Part shown: positions 27,555 through 36,253 of the stretch, piece after piece | Numbering within the stretch: the first letter of the stretch is position 1 | Layout: every line of letters starts with the position of its first letter | DNA from: Pseudomonadota bacterium | GTDB taxonomy: Bacteria > Pseudomonadota > Gammaproteobacteria > Burkholderiales > JABEVD01 | Assembly: GCA_021802545.1 (NCBI GenBank) | Contig: JAJZRS010000003.1 | Location: forward strand, 1 to 64,000 | Direction of reading: 5' to 3' | Length of the DNA: 64,000 nt | Program-made: the position numbers and the translations under genes | Notes under the pieces: generated by a model | What the model saw: only the letters and a program-made list of their open reading frames with translations | Told to the model about the DNA's origin: nothing | The model's database searches: none

Positions 27555-29342
27555 CTAGAAATTCCGTTGATAAAGGTATTGTGCACACCCATCGATGTTT
27601 TTCCCACACACCGGCCTGATTCCTCGCTTCGCAAGCAATCTCATGGTGTGCGATGCCGAGGTACCAGCCGACTCTGCGAGATCCCGGCTAAGGACGTAAT
27701 TGGTTCTGAATCGCAGAATTTCCGCTTGTGTGATCAAGGTCGCATTTGCCGATGCGCCCATTTTGACGGCCTTCAGAATTCCCTTTCGTACGAAGTGATA
27801 GGCGGCCTCCTGTTTGATACCGAGTTCCACCGCAACCTGGGGGATGGTCAGGGCGCCGTTCCTCGCCTGTTGGGTCTGTTCGCCACACCATGTTTTTAGG
27901 CGATCATGCTCGAATACCCAGCCAGGTATTCCGGGCTGACCGGGGGAAATGGCAACCGGCATGATTTCACGATTTTTTACGGCCCGTATCAGGGCAGGGA
28001 ACAGAAAATCTTCCAGTAGCCAAAACCGTAGGGCGTGATCCATGCCGACTATCGTGGTCGAGATATCCTCAGGTGTCGGCATGCCTTCACCGATCGAGAG
28101 GATTTCTTTGATCGACTTCAATGAGATTCCCCATATGCCCCCGGTTTTTCGCAGTTCCGTGTAGGCGTGGACGACATGGGATTTCAGCAGTTGGGTCATC
28201 CTGGTTTTCTTGATGTTCAGGATGGCGGATGCTTTCGTATGATCGACCATGTCATCCAATATTTCCTGGATGCCAGGTAGAAATGCGCGATCGATGCACA
28301 TCATGCGCTTGTTCGATTCCATCCGCCGTACGTGTACGTTGATCATGCCCGCGTCATACATCGATTCGAGATGCTGGCGCGTAGTCCCAAGCTGCTTGGC
28401 GGCCTGGTTCAGCGGCAGCCATACACCGCTGGATACTCCTTCGGGGGAGATGCGCTTGTTGCGTCGGGTCAAGGGAACCAGCCAGTTGTTCGAAATGTGG
28501 CTCTCGAAGGCCTCGCGGATGAAATCGAATTTTTTGCTGCTCATGCGACTACTGAATACGTAGGAATAGAAAACCCCGTATTCCCTGGCAAGCAGTCTGT
28601 TGCCCTCTGGTGATGCATTGACTCTCCTGAGGTTGTCGAGCATCAGGTAGAAGTTTCCCGGCCAATGGGTGATGATTTCGGCGGCAATTTTGGTGAGTCT
28701 TGCTGCGACCTCGATGTTGGACAGGTTCAGGATCTTTTGCGACACCTTCACTTCATCAGCATGCCCAAAAGTTCCGAACGCATGAGTCATTTGGCACAGC
28801 TGCTCAAGGTTGAGATGTCTCGTCAGGGAGATCGAGTGTGGCTTAGTTTCGTCGATCTTTGAAAGAATCGCCGCAGCGAGGCTGATTTCAGCACCATTCG
28901 CTTTGTCGGCGGTTGCGCCGACTAGATGCGCACCGCAATCGCAGGCAAGCAGGCTGCCGCGCTTCCAGGTAAGACGCTTGCCGCAGTCAGTGCATACTTC
29001 TACCAGGCGATTTCCGTGTTCAGGGCAAACGGTGAAATATTTGCACTCCCATTCGATTTTCCATGTCGGGGAGTTTTCCAAGCATTGAGGGCAGTAACGG
29101 CTGTTGTGCAGGTTCCACGGCTGGATGTGGGCCAGCCAGGGTGATCGAAGCTGGGGGATGAGCTGCTTGAGTGGCCGCGAGGTGCTGAGCCCCAGCCATT
29201 GAACCAGCTGTCTGATCGAGATCTTATTTTGTCCCAGCAGAAAATTGATGCTGCCGTATCCATTACCCTCGGCCAGCCTGAAAAGATACCCCTGAAGTCC
29301 CTCCCCATAGGCGGGGAGGGGACGATACGGTAATTTGCTCAT
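27555..29342 (-). CDS. tniQ: TniQ/TnsD-family target selector
   Basis: This 595-residue TniQ-family protein has the N-terminal zinc-binding region: CPQC at 84-87 with C106 and H109, then CTDC at 117-120 with C134 and C136. The long C-terminal part holds at least two helix-turn-helix-like segments: VWLPLNQAAKQLGTTRQHLE around residue 310 and LTIPQVAVELGIKQEAAYHF around residue 500. In Tn7, TnsD recognises a chromosomal attachment site and recruits TnsC. As the only TniQ protein here, it most likely directs insertion to the gyrB 3' end. It lies 16 bp after tnsC in the tns operon. Confidence 0.85.
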   Translation of the reverse strand: MSKLPYRPLPAYGEGLQGYLFRLAEGNGYGSINFLLGQNKISIRQLVQWLGLSTSRPLKQLIPQLRSPWLAHIQPWNLHNSRYCPQCLENSPTWKIEWECKYFTVCPEHGNRLVEVCTDCGKRLTWKRGSLLACDCGAHLVGATADKANGAEISLAAAILSKIDETKPHSISLTRHLNLEQLCQMTHAFGTFGHADEVKVSQKILNLSNIEVAARLTKIAAEIITHWPGNFYLMLDNLRRVNASPEGNRLLAREYGVFYSYVFSSRMSSKKFDFIREAFESHISNNWLVPLTRRNKRISPEGVSSGVWLPLNQAAKQLGTTRQHLESMYDAGMINVHVRRMESNKRMMCIDRAFLPGIQEILDDMVDHTKASAILNIKKTRMTQLLKSHVVHAYTELRKTGGIWGISLKSIKEILSIGEGMPTPEDISTTIVGMDHALRFWLLEDFLFPALIRAVKNREIMPVAISPGQPGIPGWVFEHDRLKTWCGEQTQQARNGALTIPQVAVELGIKQEAAYHFVRKGILKAVKMGASANATLITQAEILRFRTNYVLSRDLAESAGTSASHTMRLLAKRGIRPVCGKNIDGCAQYLYQRNF

Positions 29343-29358
29343 GATCGCCCCCTCTGCT

Positions 29359-30324
29359 TCACGCTGCCTTGATTCGGCTTGTCCCCCAGGACGGGGCTGA
29401 GTTAATCAAAGCGAAGGGCTCGCCAGGGCGGTTCAGGTATCGAAGCTTATCCTGGTCGGCTGTGAACGGATTGAGTTCCCGTGGAGCCTCGCGCCACACT
29501 TCCTCCTCGAAGGCTTCAGCAAAACCAAGTTCGTCCAGGCGTGAGTAACCATGCCGGTGCGCCTGCATGACTGCGCCATCCACGATCTTCCCGACATAAT
29601 CGATCAAACCGTGGCTCGCGTAATGGAATCGCTGTGCGATTTCAGGGTGGCTCAACGAAATCGATGGCAGCGGCAGGCTTTTTTCGATGGCGCTTAAAAG
29701 CCCTCGAAACTGCTGGATTTCTCCGGGGCTGCTGAAGCCGAACGGCCGCAAGTAATGTCTCGAGGAGAAGCGCCTGGCGAGCTGCACGTTGAGGCGCAGT
29801 ACCTGGTCGCTGTAGGGGAGGCCAATCAGCACCACGGGAATCCCGGCCTTGTTGAGCATGTTCTTGAGCCAGTCGGTGACGCGCCCAATCTCATGCCGCC
29901 GGCCATTCTCGAAGAACTGCTGGAACTCATCGATGATGATGAGTTCAACCCTGCACAGTTTGAGCAGATGATAGATGCGCTGCGTCTTCTGCTCGGCAGT
30001 ACCCTTGTAGCTCAGCGAATCCCCTAGCTCGATCAGGAAGGCTTCTGCCAGGTTTTTTGCCGTTGGTGCGCTCGGCGTTTCAACGCAAAGAACGGGTATC
30101 CTGGTCCTGTCGGATTCGCGCTGTTGCGGGTACCTGGCAGCATATTCCTTTTTGACCGTCGTTTTTCCCGATCCGGAATACCCTGTGATCAGCAGCCCGC
30201 CCGCGTAGCCTGAAGCCTTGGCCCGTTGGTGCAGTAGCTGGATCCTGTCCAAAGCGTCCAGGTGAATCGGGTACTGGATGGCCTGCTTGCGGCAGGAATA
30301 GTTCAGTAATGGGTTGGATGTCAT
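29359..30324 (-). CDS. tnsC: TnsC/TniB-type AAA+ transposition regulator
   Basis: This 321-residue AAA+ ATPase has Walker A GYSGSGKTT (48-56), Walker B LIIIDEFQQFF (Asp132, Glu133) and an arginine-finger region ARRFSSRHYL near residue 190. It should form filaments on target DNA that link the TniQ target complex with the TnsAB transposase. It is shorter than Tn7 TnsC (about 555 residues) and closer in size to TniB-like versions. The gene starts 9 bp after tnsB. Confidence 0.92.
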   Translation of the reverse strand: MTSNPLLNYSCRKQAIQYPIHLDALDRIQLLHQRAKASGYAGGLLITGYSGSGKTTVKKEYAARYPQQRESDRTRIPVLCVETPSAPTAKNLAEAFLIELGDSLSYKGTAEQKTQRIYHLLKLCRVELIIIDEFQQFFENGRRHEIGRVTDWLKNMLNKAGIPVVLIGLPYSDQVLRLNVQLARRFSSRHYLRPFGFSSPGEIQQFRGLLSAIEKSLPLPSISLSHPEIAQRFHYASHGLIDYVGKIVDGAVMQAHRHGYSRLDELGFAEAFEEEVWREAPRELNPFTADQDKLRYLNRPGEPFALINSAPSWGTSRIKAA

Positions 30325-30333
30325 GTTTGCCTC

Positions 30334-32301
30334 CTAGTTGTGGCTACCGTAGAGCGTGTTCTTGCTCACAGAGAAGTCCGGGAGATCCTGATCGGCAATC
30401 ACCGAAAGAACCGGCTGTACAGAGGGTTGGGGGAGGGCCGTGGATTTCGGGGTGAGGCCATCAGGGGTCACGCTGTCGATCTTGCGAAGCTTCGCAGCCT
30501 TTTTGCGCACGCCCATCTTCTTGTGCGCGACCGCAACGTCGATGATTGCCTGCAGCTGGCGCTTCTTCTCCAGAATCAGCGCTCGATCCATGTAGTCCTT
30601 CGCTTCGTTTCGTAGCGCCTGACGGACCAATTCATGCTGATCGAGGGTCAGCCCAACCGCGTATTCCTGGTCGATCGCGGGAACCTTGAGATAGACCTTC
30701 TCATCGGGATCGAAGGCGTGAATGAAGGATATGTCATCCTCGTGATACTTCAACGCCAACTTGAGGTTGCTGCCATGACGGCGATAAAGAGACTGAAGCT
30801 CGGGACAGTTGTACTTCAGTCCGTTTATCTCGATGCCATACCTGAATAGCGTCCGCTCGGCCGTATGCGCCGTGATGATCCACAATTGCTCGGGATTGGA
30901 TGGGTACTCAATCAGGCGTTCCCGCTCGCCTTTCTCCCACTTCAAGGCCGGAGGTATTCCGATTCCACGATGGATTTCCTGGTGGTAAATTTCCACGACC
31001 CATTTATACAGTAGGCCGAGGAGGGTTTTGAAACCGATGCATGCCATCGTCTCCGATTCATAATCGCCCCGTTCCCAGACGTTTGAAAATGTCGCGCCGG
31101 GCAAGCGATGGATCAGATCTTGGCTGATTGTCCTGAAGAACCGCTCGATCGAACCCTTGTACTCGGGGAGCTTCGCCGGACAGAACTGGATTTGGACATT
31201 GAGTTCCTGGCATGCCTTGATCAATGAATGCGAATGCAGCTCCATGCCGTTGTCGCAGACAATTACCTCAGGAATCCCTCTCGCAGGCCAAGGAAAGGTG
31301 ATGTCTGGGTACTGCTTCAATAGCTCGTCTTTGGGAAGGATTGCCTGTCTGAGGCATTGCAGGACTGAATACGCTGACGGATTGCCGAAGCTTACAAAGA
31401 TCCCCATGATCATCCGGCTGTTCTTGTCGAGAATGGCCGTCAACCACGGGCGCCCATGGGGCATTTTTGTCGCTTCATCGTAGACGATGAAATCAAGCGG
31501 CGTGTGGTCGATCTCCCATCGTTCCAGGATGTGGTCAGCTTTCTGTACCCCAAGAACGGCTCTGAATTTTCTGTTTGCTGCTGGTCGACCAAGGCGTGCT
31601 GCATCTACCGCATATCTCTCGAGTTTATTCAGATATCGGTAGACCGTAGGTCTGGAAGGAATTCGATATATGTTTATTTTGTCCGGGTTTCGTCGTTGAA
31701 GCTCCAGGAGCTTCCTGCAGACTTCGTCATAAACAGCTTTCCCGGGATGCTTTTGTTGGTTGAGGTAAACTTGATCGATACTTTCGTCTATGACCGCGAT
31801 AACTTCATTCGACCATGTGATTTTGCGCCCCTTGGATTCATGCCTATCTGCCAGATCGACTACACTTCGGGTTCTTCGATACCGGCGGTACCATCGATAC
31901 ACTGAAATTGGGCTGGGCGGCATTTGATCCCCAATTTCTTCAGCGATGGCGATGATTCGCTTCTTTAAGGCATCATGGGTCGAAACCAATTCATCTTCTT
32001 CAATCAGCAGCCGGTTAAGATAATCTTGTCGACGACATGCCCCTTCCTGTACTACCACGGGAAAAGATGCAAGGTCGCGCCGAATTTTGCTCTCGATAAT
32101 TGGGCCGTCAGCCTGGTCTTCTGGATTTATGCGCCATGATCCTTGGGCGCAGCCGACAAGAATTTCCGTTTCAGAAGCGTTGATGATTTCCCCATCATCC
32201 GCTTCGAGCTGCAACGACCCATTCATCAGCCGACGCTCAATGGTGAGGATGCGTGCACCATGTTGAAAGCGTAGTCCCTTTTTAAACATGAAGCGCATCA
32301 T
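30334..32301 (-). CDS. tnsB: TnsB-type DDE transposase
   Basis: This 655-residue transposase has a complete DDE triad: Asp265 (WEIDHTPLD), Asp350 (VIVCDNG) and Glu386 (YKGSIERFF), with the D-35-E spacing of the Mu/Tn7/retroviral integrase group. Helix-turn-helix DNA-binding domains precede the catalytic core and a beta-barrel plus a basic tail follow. It joins the 3' ends to target DNA and binds the repeated sites at both ends. The start overlaps the tnsA stop in ATGA (32298-32301), so TnsA and TnsB are translationally coupled. Confidence 0.95.
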   Translation of the reverse strand: MMRFMFKKGLRFQHGARILTIERRLMNGSLQLEADDGEIINASETEILVGCAQGSWRINPEDQADGPIIESKIRRDLASFPVVVQEGACRRQDYLNRLLIEEDELVSTHDALKKRIIAIAEEIGDQMPPSPISVYRWYRRYRRTRSVVDLADRHESKGRKITWSNEVIAVIDESIDQVYLNQQKHPGKAVYDEVCRKLLELQRRNPDKINIYRIPSRPTVYRYLNKLERYAVDAARLGRPAANRKFRAVLGVQKADHILERWEIDHTPLDFIVYDEATKMPHGRPWLTAILDKNSRMIMGIFVSFGNPSAYSVLQCLRQAILPKDELLKQYPDITFPWPARGIPEVIVCDNGMELHSHSLIKACQELNVQIQFCPAKLPEYKGSIERFFRTISQDLIHRLPGATFSNVWERGDYESETMACIGFKTLLGLLYKWVVEIYHQEIHRGIGIPPALKWEKGERERLIEYPSNPEQLWIITAHTAERTLFRYGIEINGLKYNCPELQSLYRRHGSNLKLALKYHEDDISFIHAFDPDEKVYLKVPAIDQEYAVGLTLDQHELVRQALRNEAKDYMDRALILEKKRQLQAIIDVAVAHKKMGVRKKAAKLRKIDSVTPDGLTPKSTALPQPSVQPVLSVIADQDLPDFSVSKNTLYGSHN

Positions 32302-32924
32302 GGCTGTCTCCCTGGGAATTGGTAAGTGATTTCCGTTGTAATCGTGATGGGGGTGTCAAGGTTGCATGATATGTAGCCAGCAGCTAAAAGCCGCAGAACG
32401 ATTTTCATATCACCCAAAACAAATGTCGCGCCTCCAACAGTTCTTGCAGGAAGCAACACTAATTGCTGCATTGCATCAAGCAAATCCTGCTCGTCGTGGA
32501 TCTTGGGAAGATGGTAAGCAAGGCGGCGGAGGTTTTTCAGACGAGTTTTCTTGCGGAGTTCGCGCTCCGTCAATATTTGGTACCAGATATCGGTTTTTTC
32601 ATCGTAGTGTTTCTTGATGGCGGCATAGCGTTCGGCGATCTCTGGCTTTTCGAGTTTCTTGGCGGGCTTCACCTCTATATGGCTGATTAACCCATCCGTA
32701 AATTCTGCTTCAAAATCGGGTATACAGTATTTGTTGGCGCCATTCATGCTAAAGGTTGTGCGAGTTGGTTGTGCTTTGTATCGCACCACTTCTCGAGAAA
32801 ACTCCAGCAAAAGAATCGCGTCTCTTTCGAGGGTCGACTCCCAGGGAACCATTGCCCGCATTTTCCGTGAAGGGAAGTACCCCCTGATGCTCCGGCCTGA
32901 GCGTGTGACAACTTTACGTACCAT
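32298..32924 (-). CDS. tnsA: TnsA-type endonuclease
   Basis: This 208-residue protein is a PD-(D/E)xK nuclease. The active-site residues appear in PWESTLERDAILLLEF, in YCIPDFEAEF (Asp) and in ISHIEVKPAKK (ExK). TnsA cuts the 5' ends so that transposition is cut-and-paste. The frame stays open to about 33044, but the start at 32924 has a strong AGGAG and lies after a promoter-operator-like region, so it is preferred. Its presence distinguishes this element from TnsA-less TniABQ relatives that copy themselves by cointegrate formation. Confidence 0.88.
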   Translation of the reverse strand: MVRKVVTRSGRSIRGYFPSRKMRAMVPWESTLERDAILLLEFSREVVRYKAQPTRTTFSMNGANKYCIPDFEAEFTDGLISHIEVKPAKKLEKPEIAERYAAIKKHYDEKTDIWYQILTERELRKKTRLKNLRRLAYHLPKIHDEQDLLDAMQQLVLLPARTVGGATFVLGDMKIVLRLLAAGYISCNLDTPITITTEITYQFPGRQP

Positions 32925-32953
32925 GTCTCTTCTCCTCTGTTTTTCCAGAATCG

Positions 32954-33000
32954 GGGTAACAGTTACCCGCGACCCATAATTGATGAATCGAATTTGCCAA
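32954..33000. promoter_or_regulatory. Candidate tns promoter and operator
   Basis: The perfect palindrome GGGTAAC-A-GTTACCC lies at 32954-32968, 30 bp before the preferred tnsA start. Read on the minus strand, TTGGCA (32995-33000), 16 bp and TATGGG (32973-32978) form a plausible promoter just upstream. The palindrome overlaps the expected transcription start, a typical repressor position. The nearby XRE protein is the obvious candidate to bind it. Confidence 0.45.
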
Positions 33001-33166
33001 TTGTTGGGCATAAAAACGCCCCTTGCGGGTAATTTCGGCCGCAATTTGGCAAGGTGAATCCGGAATAGGGTTGACTGCCGGAGCGAGATGAGAGGATACT
33101 TCCGTTGTCTAGGCGGTTCTCACCAACGGTACAATGTACGGGGCAGGCCCTGTGTGGTTTGTCCTT

Positions 33167-33589
33167 TTACATTTGTGCCCCCTCTGGTAGTTTTTCAGGA
33201 ATACCCCGGCTTTCGGCCGGGGCCGCTATATTCAATGACAGCACCTCGTTAATCATCCGGATCTGCGCCGGATGAAGACTGTCTATCTCACTCCAAAGTT
33301 TATGTATCATCCGATAAACATCTGTTGCCGTATCTTCTGGCAGCACATATCGTCGCTGAGACTCTTCCACTGCTTGAAGTAACGCAGTTTGTTCGTTCTC
33401 ATCGAGGCGTAGTGCCTGAATAAGCCTGGTAACGAATTCATCGTTTGGCGGTCCTTTTCGCCCTATCTCTAGTCCTGAAACATAGGCTTGCTCATAGCCC
33501 ATCAGGCTCGCCAATTTTTTCTGGCTAACCCGAAAACGTCTACGCAGATCATGAAAATACACTGAGAATGGACTCAAGGCGGAAACCAA
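33167..33589 (-). CDS. XRE-family transcriptional regulator
   Basis: This 140-residue protein has an N-terminal XRE/Cro helix-turn-helix (about residues 10-60, LRRRFRVSQKKLASLMGYEQ) and a C-terminal helical tail without a recognised domain. It lies between tnsA and the cargo on the minus strand, upstream of the tns operon. Regulators in this place control transposition or cargo genes in other Tn7-like elements. The palindromes at 32954-32968 and 33671-33709 are likely operator candidates. Confidence 0.8.
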   Translation of the reverse strand: MVSALSPFSVYFHDLRRRFRVSQKKLASLMGYEQAYVSGLEIGRKGPPNDEFVTRLIQALRLDENEQTALLQAVEESQRRYVLPEDTATDVYRMIHKLWSEIDSLHPAQIRMINEVLSLNIAAPAESRGIPEKLPEGAQM

Positions 33590-33872
33590 TTTTTACTTGA
33601 AATTAATGCTTCCAATATAAGTCATCTTTCGGCAACGCACAAGCATAATATGCATAATAAACAGCAACATACGAACACTTATACTTGAAGTGTAAATGTG
33701 CATGTTCGTGATTTTTGAATGTGGATCAGAGGGATATGTTAGGAAGAATTCTATTGGGAAATGATGCATTATTCAGCCGAGGCATACGTCTCAAATCGGT
33801 CGCAACAGTCGGTCGTCTATGTTGGCTTTGGTGTCCGGTTGAGGTCACAAGTAGACATCTAACGACTAGAAC
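33590..33872. promoter_or_regulatory. Spacer upstream of the XRE gene with nested dyads
   Basis: This 283-bp AT-rich gap lies between the GGCT-like gene and the XRE gene. It contains nested inverted repeats ACGAACA (33671-33677) with TGTTCGT (33703-33709), and ACACTT-N7-AAGTGT (33675-33693). These may be autoregulatory operators of the XRE gene. No coding sequence was recognised. Confidence 0.4.
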
Positions 33873-34391
33873 CTAGACCTGTCCGATTTGCCGCAATAGT
33901 TCTTCATTTTCTCGTCTTCGCTTGGCATTCAGATCTGGCTTTGACGGTATTGATGCAATGGATGCGACGTAGTCGGCCGGGAAGCCGTGATATCGCGCCC
34001 CTGCAATAACGAGTTCCTTGTACCAGTCGTAAGGGACTAGAGTCGAATCGATATGGGTGGATTGAGCGACATAGACATATGGGAGGTATGTTTTCCCATC
34101 AAGTTGCAACTGCATGAGTTGCTCTCTATATCCGTTGCCCGTCCCCTCTGCCTTATCAAGTGCGTTTTTTTCGCGGGCATCAATCTCATAAAGGACGCCA
34201 TGCATCTTATGGTGTTGCCCTTGCTCCGAGTAGATAAGGCACTTACCTGAACCATCGACGCTACGCTTGTGAAACGCCAGAAAAAACCCTGGTATTTCAA
34301 CAACGCTGACAATGCGTGCCGAAGGTACCCGAGCAGTAAGCCTTAGTGGATGGAGATTGGAACCGTAAGCGAGATAGAAGACAGCGGGCAT
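33873..34391 (-). CDS. Gamma-glutamylcyclotransferase-like (AIG2/GGCT) protein
   Basis: This 172-residue protein has the GGCT fold signature YLAYGSNLHPLRL at residues 6-18 and a catalytic glutamate in LDKAEGTGNGYRE near residue 80. Family enzymes release 5-oxoproline from gamma-glutamyl amino acids or related amines. It is the third gene of a minus-strand string after the nuclease and the SMC-like ATPase, 47 bp beyond the ATPase stop. It may be a passenger enzyme or an added component of that defence-like system; the sequence alone cannot decide. Confidence 0.85.
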   Translation of the reverse strand: MPAVFYLAYGSNLHPLRLTARVPSARIVSVVEIPGFFLAFHKRSVDGSGKCLIYSEQGQHHKMHGVLYEIDAREKNALDKAEGTGNGYREQLMQLQLDGKTYLPYVYVAQSTHIDSTLVPYDWYKELVIAGARYHGFPADYVASIASIPSKPDLNAKRRRENEELLRQIGQV

Positions 34392-34438
34392 GGCAGGTCT
34401 ACCAGCGTCTAAAATCTAGGCAATATAGATCGGCAAGG

Positions 34439-36202
34439 TCACGGAAATTCATCAGCTTCGTCGTCAGCCATCTCATGGTTGTTTGGCCTATTAATGTGTT
34501 TGTCAATCTCAATATTGACCTGTCCAATGAATTCCTGAAGCTCTGCCCTTATTGGTTCGTACAGATCAGAACTAAGTAATCCGAACGGTTTTTCCAAAGT
34601 TACCTTGTTTCCGTTGATCGTCAGCCCAGGGTCCTCTTCAACCGTCAGTATGAGCTGCTGGTCGGTAGGGGTTCGATTGAGGATGAATTTCAGAATCCGC
34701 TCAAGATTTTCCTTGTCCTGAGCCTGCTGATTCGGCGAGTCGACCACAATCGGGAAGAGCTTCCCATCACCCTTTTCCTTAGCCGTATGAATGATGGCGT
34801 ATTGGTATGCCAATATCGCACGGGGAAGAGAACTGCCGGTTCCCTTCACTGTCGCGTCTGGGCGTTCTTTGATATCATCACCTAGCTCCTGCAACGATGA
34901 CAGCTCAGAGCCGAATAACTGAATTCGTTCCGAGTAGTAATCATTGATGGCTTTCGCGCGCTCGGGTGCGTAGTACTGCGCCACCTTGGCCTTCAATTCA
35001 ACGATTTCGTCATCTCGGCGTTCGATGTTCTTCCGCAACGTCGCAATATCGCTGGAAAACACGGATCGCACGACTTCGGCGCTTTGACTTTCCACGACGT
35101 CTCGAAGCTTGAGGGATCCCTTCTTGGTTTGAAGTGCTTTCTCTATATCTCGTTCTCGATTCCTGAGTTGGCTAATCTTGGTTTGAACAGTGGTCAGTTC
35201 CTTTTCTACCTTTTGTAGGTCAGCTTCCAACTCAGCCGTGATCCCGCGCAGCGTCACTGCGTCCTCGACGAGCTCAAATCGCACCGGGAAGGCATTTTCG
35301 TGCTCATCGCCGCATGTGGGACAAATTATTTTGCCATCCGGCTGTGTCTCGGTCAGATACTTCAGGTCGCCCTCAATCTCCCGGAGGGAGGTTTTGGCCA
35401 TTTGAATCTGTGCGGTCAAAGACAGCTTTGCTGTACCAAGAGAGAAAGCTTTTGCCCGTAAAATCTCCTGATCCTTTTGTAATGCCGAAGCATCCCGCAG
35501 GAGGTCATTTATTTCCTGTCGGAATACATTCTGATCGATATGGACTGATGCTTTCGGTAGAGCCTTTTTGACTCGATTCATGGCAGTCTGCACCGCACCG
35601 AGTTCTTGCTCCAGTTCCTTCCTTTCCGCTTTTGAACGCGACCAGTTCAACTTGGCCAGAAAGTATTCGTTTGGCCGCTGACCCGTTACATAGGAGATCA
35701 GCATTTTCTTCCACGCCCCGTGAAACTGCGACAGCTTATCAAAGGAGTTCCAGGCCTTCTGCCAGCCACCGTCCTGGTCGATGTAGTAGGGTAGAAAAAG
35801 GTAAGGAGGAGTCGCTTGCCGGAGTTGATCTTGGTGGGTCTGCAACTGCAACCGAAAGTCGAACAGGCTGGCGATGATGCCTGTCCAGTCCTTATAGCTT
35901 ATCGTGGCCGTGATCTCGCCTATCTGTGTATTCTTCAGTGCATATGCATTTGCCCGCCGATACGCTAGATAGTCGATTCCGTCACATTCAAACGACAAAA
36001 CAGAAAGCGCCTGGGGGTCCCACTTATCTGACTTACCGAGGATCTCACACCCCAATGTCTGGAAGATGTGCTTCACCAGTGTCGACTTCCCCGTGCGATT
36101 CTTGCCGACCAGCAGTGTCATTTGTGGATGGAAGTTGATGCTGAATGCTTCCCTGCTTTGCTCTGATACAAGCCAGAGCTTTTTGTATCGCAAACGTTTC
36201 AT
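34439..36202 (-). CDS. SMC/Rad50-like ATPase with zinc hook, Lamassu LmuB-like
   Basis: This 587-residue ATPase has Walker A GKNRTGKST (33-41) at the N-terminus, two long coiled coils (about 185-285 and 315-440) flanking a zinc hook CPTC (294-297), and a C-terminal lobe. In that lobe an ABC-signature-like GTGSSLPRAILAY is followed by Walker B PIVVDSPNQQ. The Walker B glutamate is replaced by Ser489. Architecture and pairing with a DUF4297 nuclease resemble LmuB of Lamassu anti-phage systems, where the SMC protein senses foreign DNA and releases the nuclease. The assignment rests on domain logic, not a database match. Confidence 0.75.
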   Translation of the reverse strand: MKRLRYKKLWLVSEQSREAFSINFHPQMTLLVGKNRTGKSTLVKHIFQTLGCEILGKSDKWDPQALSVLSFECDGIDYLAYRRANAYALKNTQIGEITATISYKDWTGIIASLFDFRLQLQTHQDQLRQATPPYLFLPYYIDQDGGWQKAWNSFDKLSQFHGAWKKMLISYVTGQRPNEYFLAKLNWSRSKAERKELEQELGAVQTAMNRVKKALPKASVHIDQNVFRQEINDLLRDASALQKDQEILRAKAFSLGTAKLSLTAQIQMAKTSLREIEGDLKYLTETQPDGKIICPTCGDEHENAFPVRFELVEDAVTLRGITAELEADLQKVEKELTTVQTKISQLRNRERDIEKALQTKKGSLKLRDVVESQSAEVVRSVFSSDIATLRKNIERRDDEIVELKAKVAQYYAPERAKAINDYYSERIQLFGSELSSLQELGDDIKERPDATVKGTGSSLPRAILAYQYAIIHTAKEKGDGKLFPIVVDSPNQQAQDKENLERILKFILNRTPTDQQLILTVEEDPGLTINGNKVTLEKPFGLLSSDLYEPIRAELQEFIGQVNIEIDKHINRPNNHEMADDEADEFP

Positions 36203-36253
36203 GTTTGCCCTTTCTTAGATTTCTGGCCAGACGAATGGTGTTTGAAAGCTTGC

